From Amoebidium appalachense (Eukaryota; Ichthyosporea): a stretch of 64,000 nucleotides of DNA. Within the stretch, counting starts at the first letter, position 1. Every line of letters starts with the position of its first letter. Below the pieces are notes generated by a model, which was not told the DNA's origin, made no database searches, and worked only from the letters and a program-made list of their open reading frames with translations. The stretch is from contig CAVNZM010000005.1 of NCBI GenBank assembly GCA_963693365.1, positions 9,920,001-9,984,000 on the forward strand, written 5' to 3'. This document shows, one piece after another, positions 63,486-64,000 of this stretch. The translations under genes were made by a program, and so were the position numbers.

Positions 63486-63769
63486 GGAGGGGGGGGGGTG
63501 GGAAAGAGGGGGTGTTAGAGGTGCTGGTTTACACCTGCTTCCCTTGCCCCTTTTCCCTAATCACCTCCACCAACACCACAACTACCAACACATACAGACA
63601 CCCACACATGCCCAGCCCCTTCCCCCTTCTCCCCCCCCCCCTCCCCCCCCCAAAAAAAAAAAAAGATGAATGAGGTGTGCACTGATAGAGACGGGAACCT
63701 ACGTGACGTTGCATCTACCCACAGGTTAAGTTTTTCAACGCATATCTCACTTATGTCCAATTAATTTAA
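51138..63769 (+). CDS. AIP3/Bud6 - SRCIN1/SKT-like actin-regulatory coiled-coil protein
   Basis: Exons: 51138..51198, 51849..52151, 52798..52993, 53848..53972, (one small exon missing), 55550..55679, 57131..57199, 58149..58213, 59086..59175, 59987..60055, 60697..60768, 61279..61336, 62498..62580, 63220..63390 (end uncertain), 63725..63769, about 510 residues. Splice phases agree except at 53972/55550 and at the last junction, where three donors are possible. Exon 2 holds the N-terminal AIP3-type fold, ending in [20 protein letters not shown] and GSVVEIRQP. This matches the SRCIN1/KIAA1217/Bud6 pattern (IYIKD..., YELsDV, SvLKIY). Exon 3 has a basic [15 protein letters not shown] patch. The rest is charged, heptad-like helix, including [15 protein letters not shown], the best-conserved AIP3 block. 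Family members bind actin or formins and scaffold cell polarity at the cortex. The exon 63220 segment is Ser/Pro/Arg-rich. Confidence 0.85.
52228..52293. repeat. Poly-C run in AIP3-like intron 2
   Basis: About 66 C on the sense strand, with an earlier C run only a few bases after the donor GAAG|GTGTTTTTTACC. Confidence 0.93.
52362..52476. repeat. (TG)n tracts in AIP3-like intron 2
   Basis: TG repeats broken by TCTCTCTCTCT near 52402 and a single TTG near 52432. Confidence 0.93.
55275..55566 (+). repeat. Tandem array of about 57-bp units containing a splice acceptor and exon start
   Basis: Five or six diverged units of the form CATATGCAGCTGCGTGC, TACC, a spacer with ACCAATCA, CTCTTACCATAAATGGT. 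The last unit is the functional acceptor and first codons (LRAYLV) of exon 55550..55679. Some upstream units keep the AG and a GTAACC or GTGACC after the short exon-like piece. Confidence 0.8.
55648..56165 (+). repeat. Four copies of an exon's donor end, separated by C runs
   Basis: The end of exon 55550..55679 (TACAGCCCCTGGAAGTGGTT, then CTCATGGTAATTTACC) recurs at about 55797, 55951 and 56126 as TACAGCCTCTGGAGGGTGTT and variants, each with the GTNNTTTNCC donor-like tail. Each is followed by C-rich tracts, as the true donor is. Confidence 0.82.
56905..57033 (-). repeat. Dispersed repeat family D, inverted diverged copy
   Basis: Reads CACCCTGAGGATGGGCTCTG (inverse of the CAGAGCCCATCCTCAGGG end), then about 90 bp, then TTCACGCATTCTAACCCC running into a C-rich tract. 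Confidence 0.6.
57421..57502. repeat. (TG)n microsatellite, about 41 units
   Basis: Pure TG in an AIP3-like intron. Confidence 0.96.
58591..58651. repeat. Poly-C run then (CAC)n
   Basis: About 60 C followed by six CAC/ACC triplets. AIP3-like intron. Confidence 0.94.
59838..59909 (-). repeat. Dispersed repeat family D, truncated inverted copy
   Basis: CGTTTTGTGTTTGTC, GACGTCTCCTTCTCCATATTTCCAACCC, then a poly-C run (59909 onward). Confidence 0.7.
60569..60632. repeat. (GA)n microsatellite
   Basis: About 31 GA units in an AIP3-like intron, 65 nt before exon 60697..60768. Confidence 0.96.
60772..61010. repeat. TG-rich tract with (CTGTAC)n and pure (TG)n
   Basis: Begins immediately at the donor of exon 60697..60768 (GAG|GTGTGTG), includes four CTGTACCTG-type hexamers near 60876..60902 and ends with about 39 pure TG units. 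Confidence 0.93.
61427..61608 (-). repeat. Dispersed repeat family D, near full-length inverted copy
   Basis: Inverse of 15825..16009 with few differences: GGTTTAAAGAGTCAAAACCC ... CCTGATGATGGGCTCTGTTC ... TTTGTGACGTTTTGTTGTTG ... CCATATTTCCAACCCTCTAA, ending in poly-C. Confidence 0.85.
62133..62332 (+). repeat. Tandem duplication of a 100-bp unit
   Basis: Two adjacent copies, exactly 100 bp apart, each with a GA-rich half and ACATATTAGAAAATTGATAC followed by TTTGGTAAGGGATTTA. About one or two differences, so very recent. AIP3-like intron. Confidence 0.92.
62870..62962 (-). repeat. Dispersed repeat, weak inverted copy of family D
   Basis: After a C run, ATCTGATGGACACTCGTGG and then GTCCGTCGTAAATGTGTAC and GCTTCATTCTAAAC, resembling the copy at 56905..57033. 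Confidence 0.4.
63138..63219. repeat. (CA)n microsatellite forming a splice acceptor
   Basis: About 40 CA units ending in CAG directly before exon 63220. Confidence 0.95.
63398..63483. repeat. (TG)n microsatellite after exon 63220..63390
   Basis: Starts within a few bases of the donor region (GAGTGTGTGCCCTTG), which makes the exact donor ambiguous. Confidence 0.95.
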
Positions 63770-64000
63770 CCGTTTTTCTTATGCACAGCACTCAGTTTCC
63801 GCCAACTAGTATATCTTACCCGCTTCCCGTCATCATTACTTCCAATTTCAACCCACACATCTACGAACCCATCATGTATCCCTCAATACACCACATTACC
63901 TTGATCACCCTGTTATGATATATCCACATTCCTCTGTATATTTCTCTCATTATCTCCTCATCGCGAAACGACTATAGATATTTTCACGTCCTCCATGTCT

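Overview
This is an intron-rich nuclear window from a eukaryote. It carries five multi-exon protein genes that can be read exon by exon with matching splice phases, plus a few weaker small-gene candidates. About half of the sequence is simple repeats: poly-G/poly-C runs, (CA/TG)n, (GA/CT)n, (TA)n, (ACGC)n and a (TGCCTG)n minisatellite. Gene content is of opisthokont type: a DNAJC28-like mitochondrial J-protein, a Bud6/AIP3-SRCIN1-type actin regulator, a cAMP-receptor-like 7TM receptor and a five-finger C2H2 factor. Introns of about 0.2 to 2 kb and few metazoan hallmarks suit a unicellular holozoan or fungal relative, but I cannot fix the species. Many open frames in the window are only repeats read as poly-Pro, poly-Gly, Thr-His, Cys-Val, Ser-Leu or Arg-Glu, and these are left out.

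Layout. 1-3234 (minus): first two exons of a gene that runs off the left edge. 5162-17532 (minus): a 13-14 exon gene for an unrecognised polytopic membrane protein. Its first exon starts like the 3234 gene and its second exon has the same 63-nt length, so the two are paralogues in tandem. 17533-22415: intergenic repeats. 22416-32458 (minus, 5' end unresolved): DNAJC28 homologue. 34964-37098 (minus): three-exon cAMP-receptor-like GPCR. 37099-43609: intergenic, with gene relics and repeats. 43610-46338 (minus): two-exon C2H2 transcription factor of about 748 aa. 46339-51137: a few small candidate genes. 51138 to about 63769 (plus): AIP3/Bud6-like gene with at least 14 exons.

No operon-like or pathway clustering is apparent. 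What stands out is genome structure. (i) Introns very often start with GT, a few bases, then a long poly-C tract in the sense strand, while several end in (CA)n directly before the AG. (ii) Exon edges, including the splice site, have been copied in tandem into neighbouring introns in three genes. (iii) A dispersed repeat of about 100-200 bp always has one end against a G/C homopolymer. (iv) Several short terminal-inverted-repeat or palindromic elements lie in introns, one of them 7 bp from a splice donor. Homopolymer lengths are probably unreliable, which may explain the two splice junctions that could not be closed in phase.
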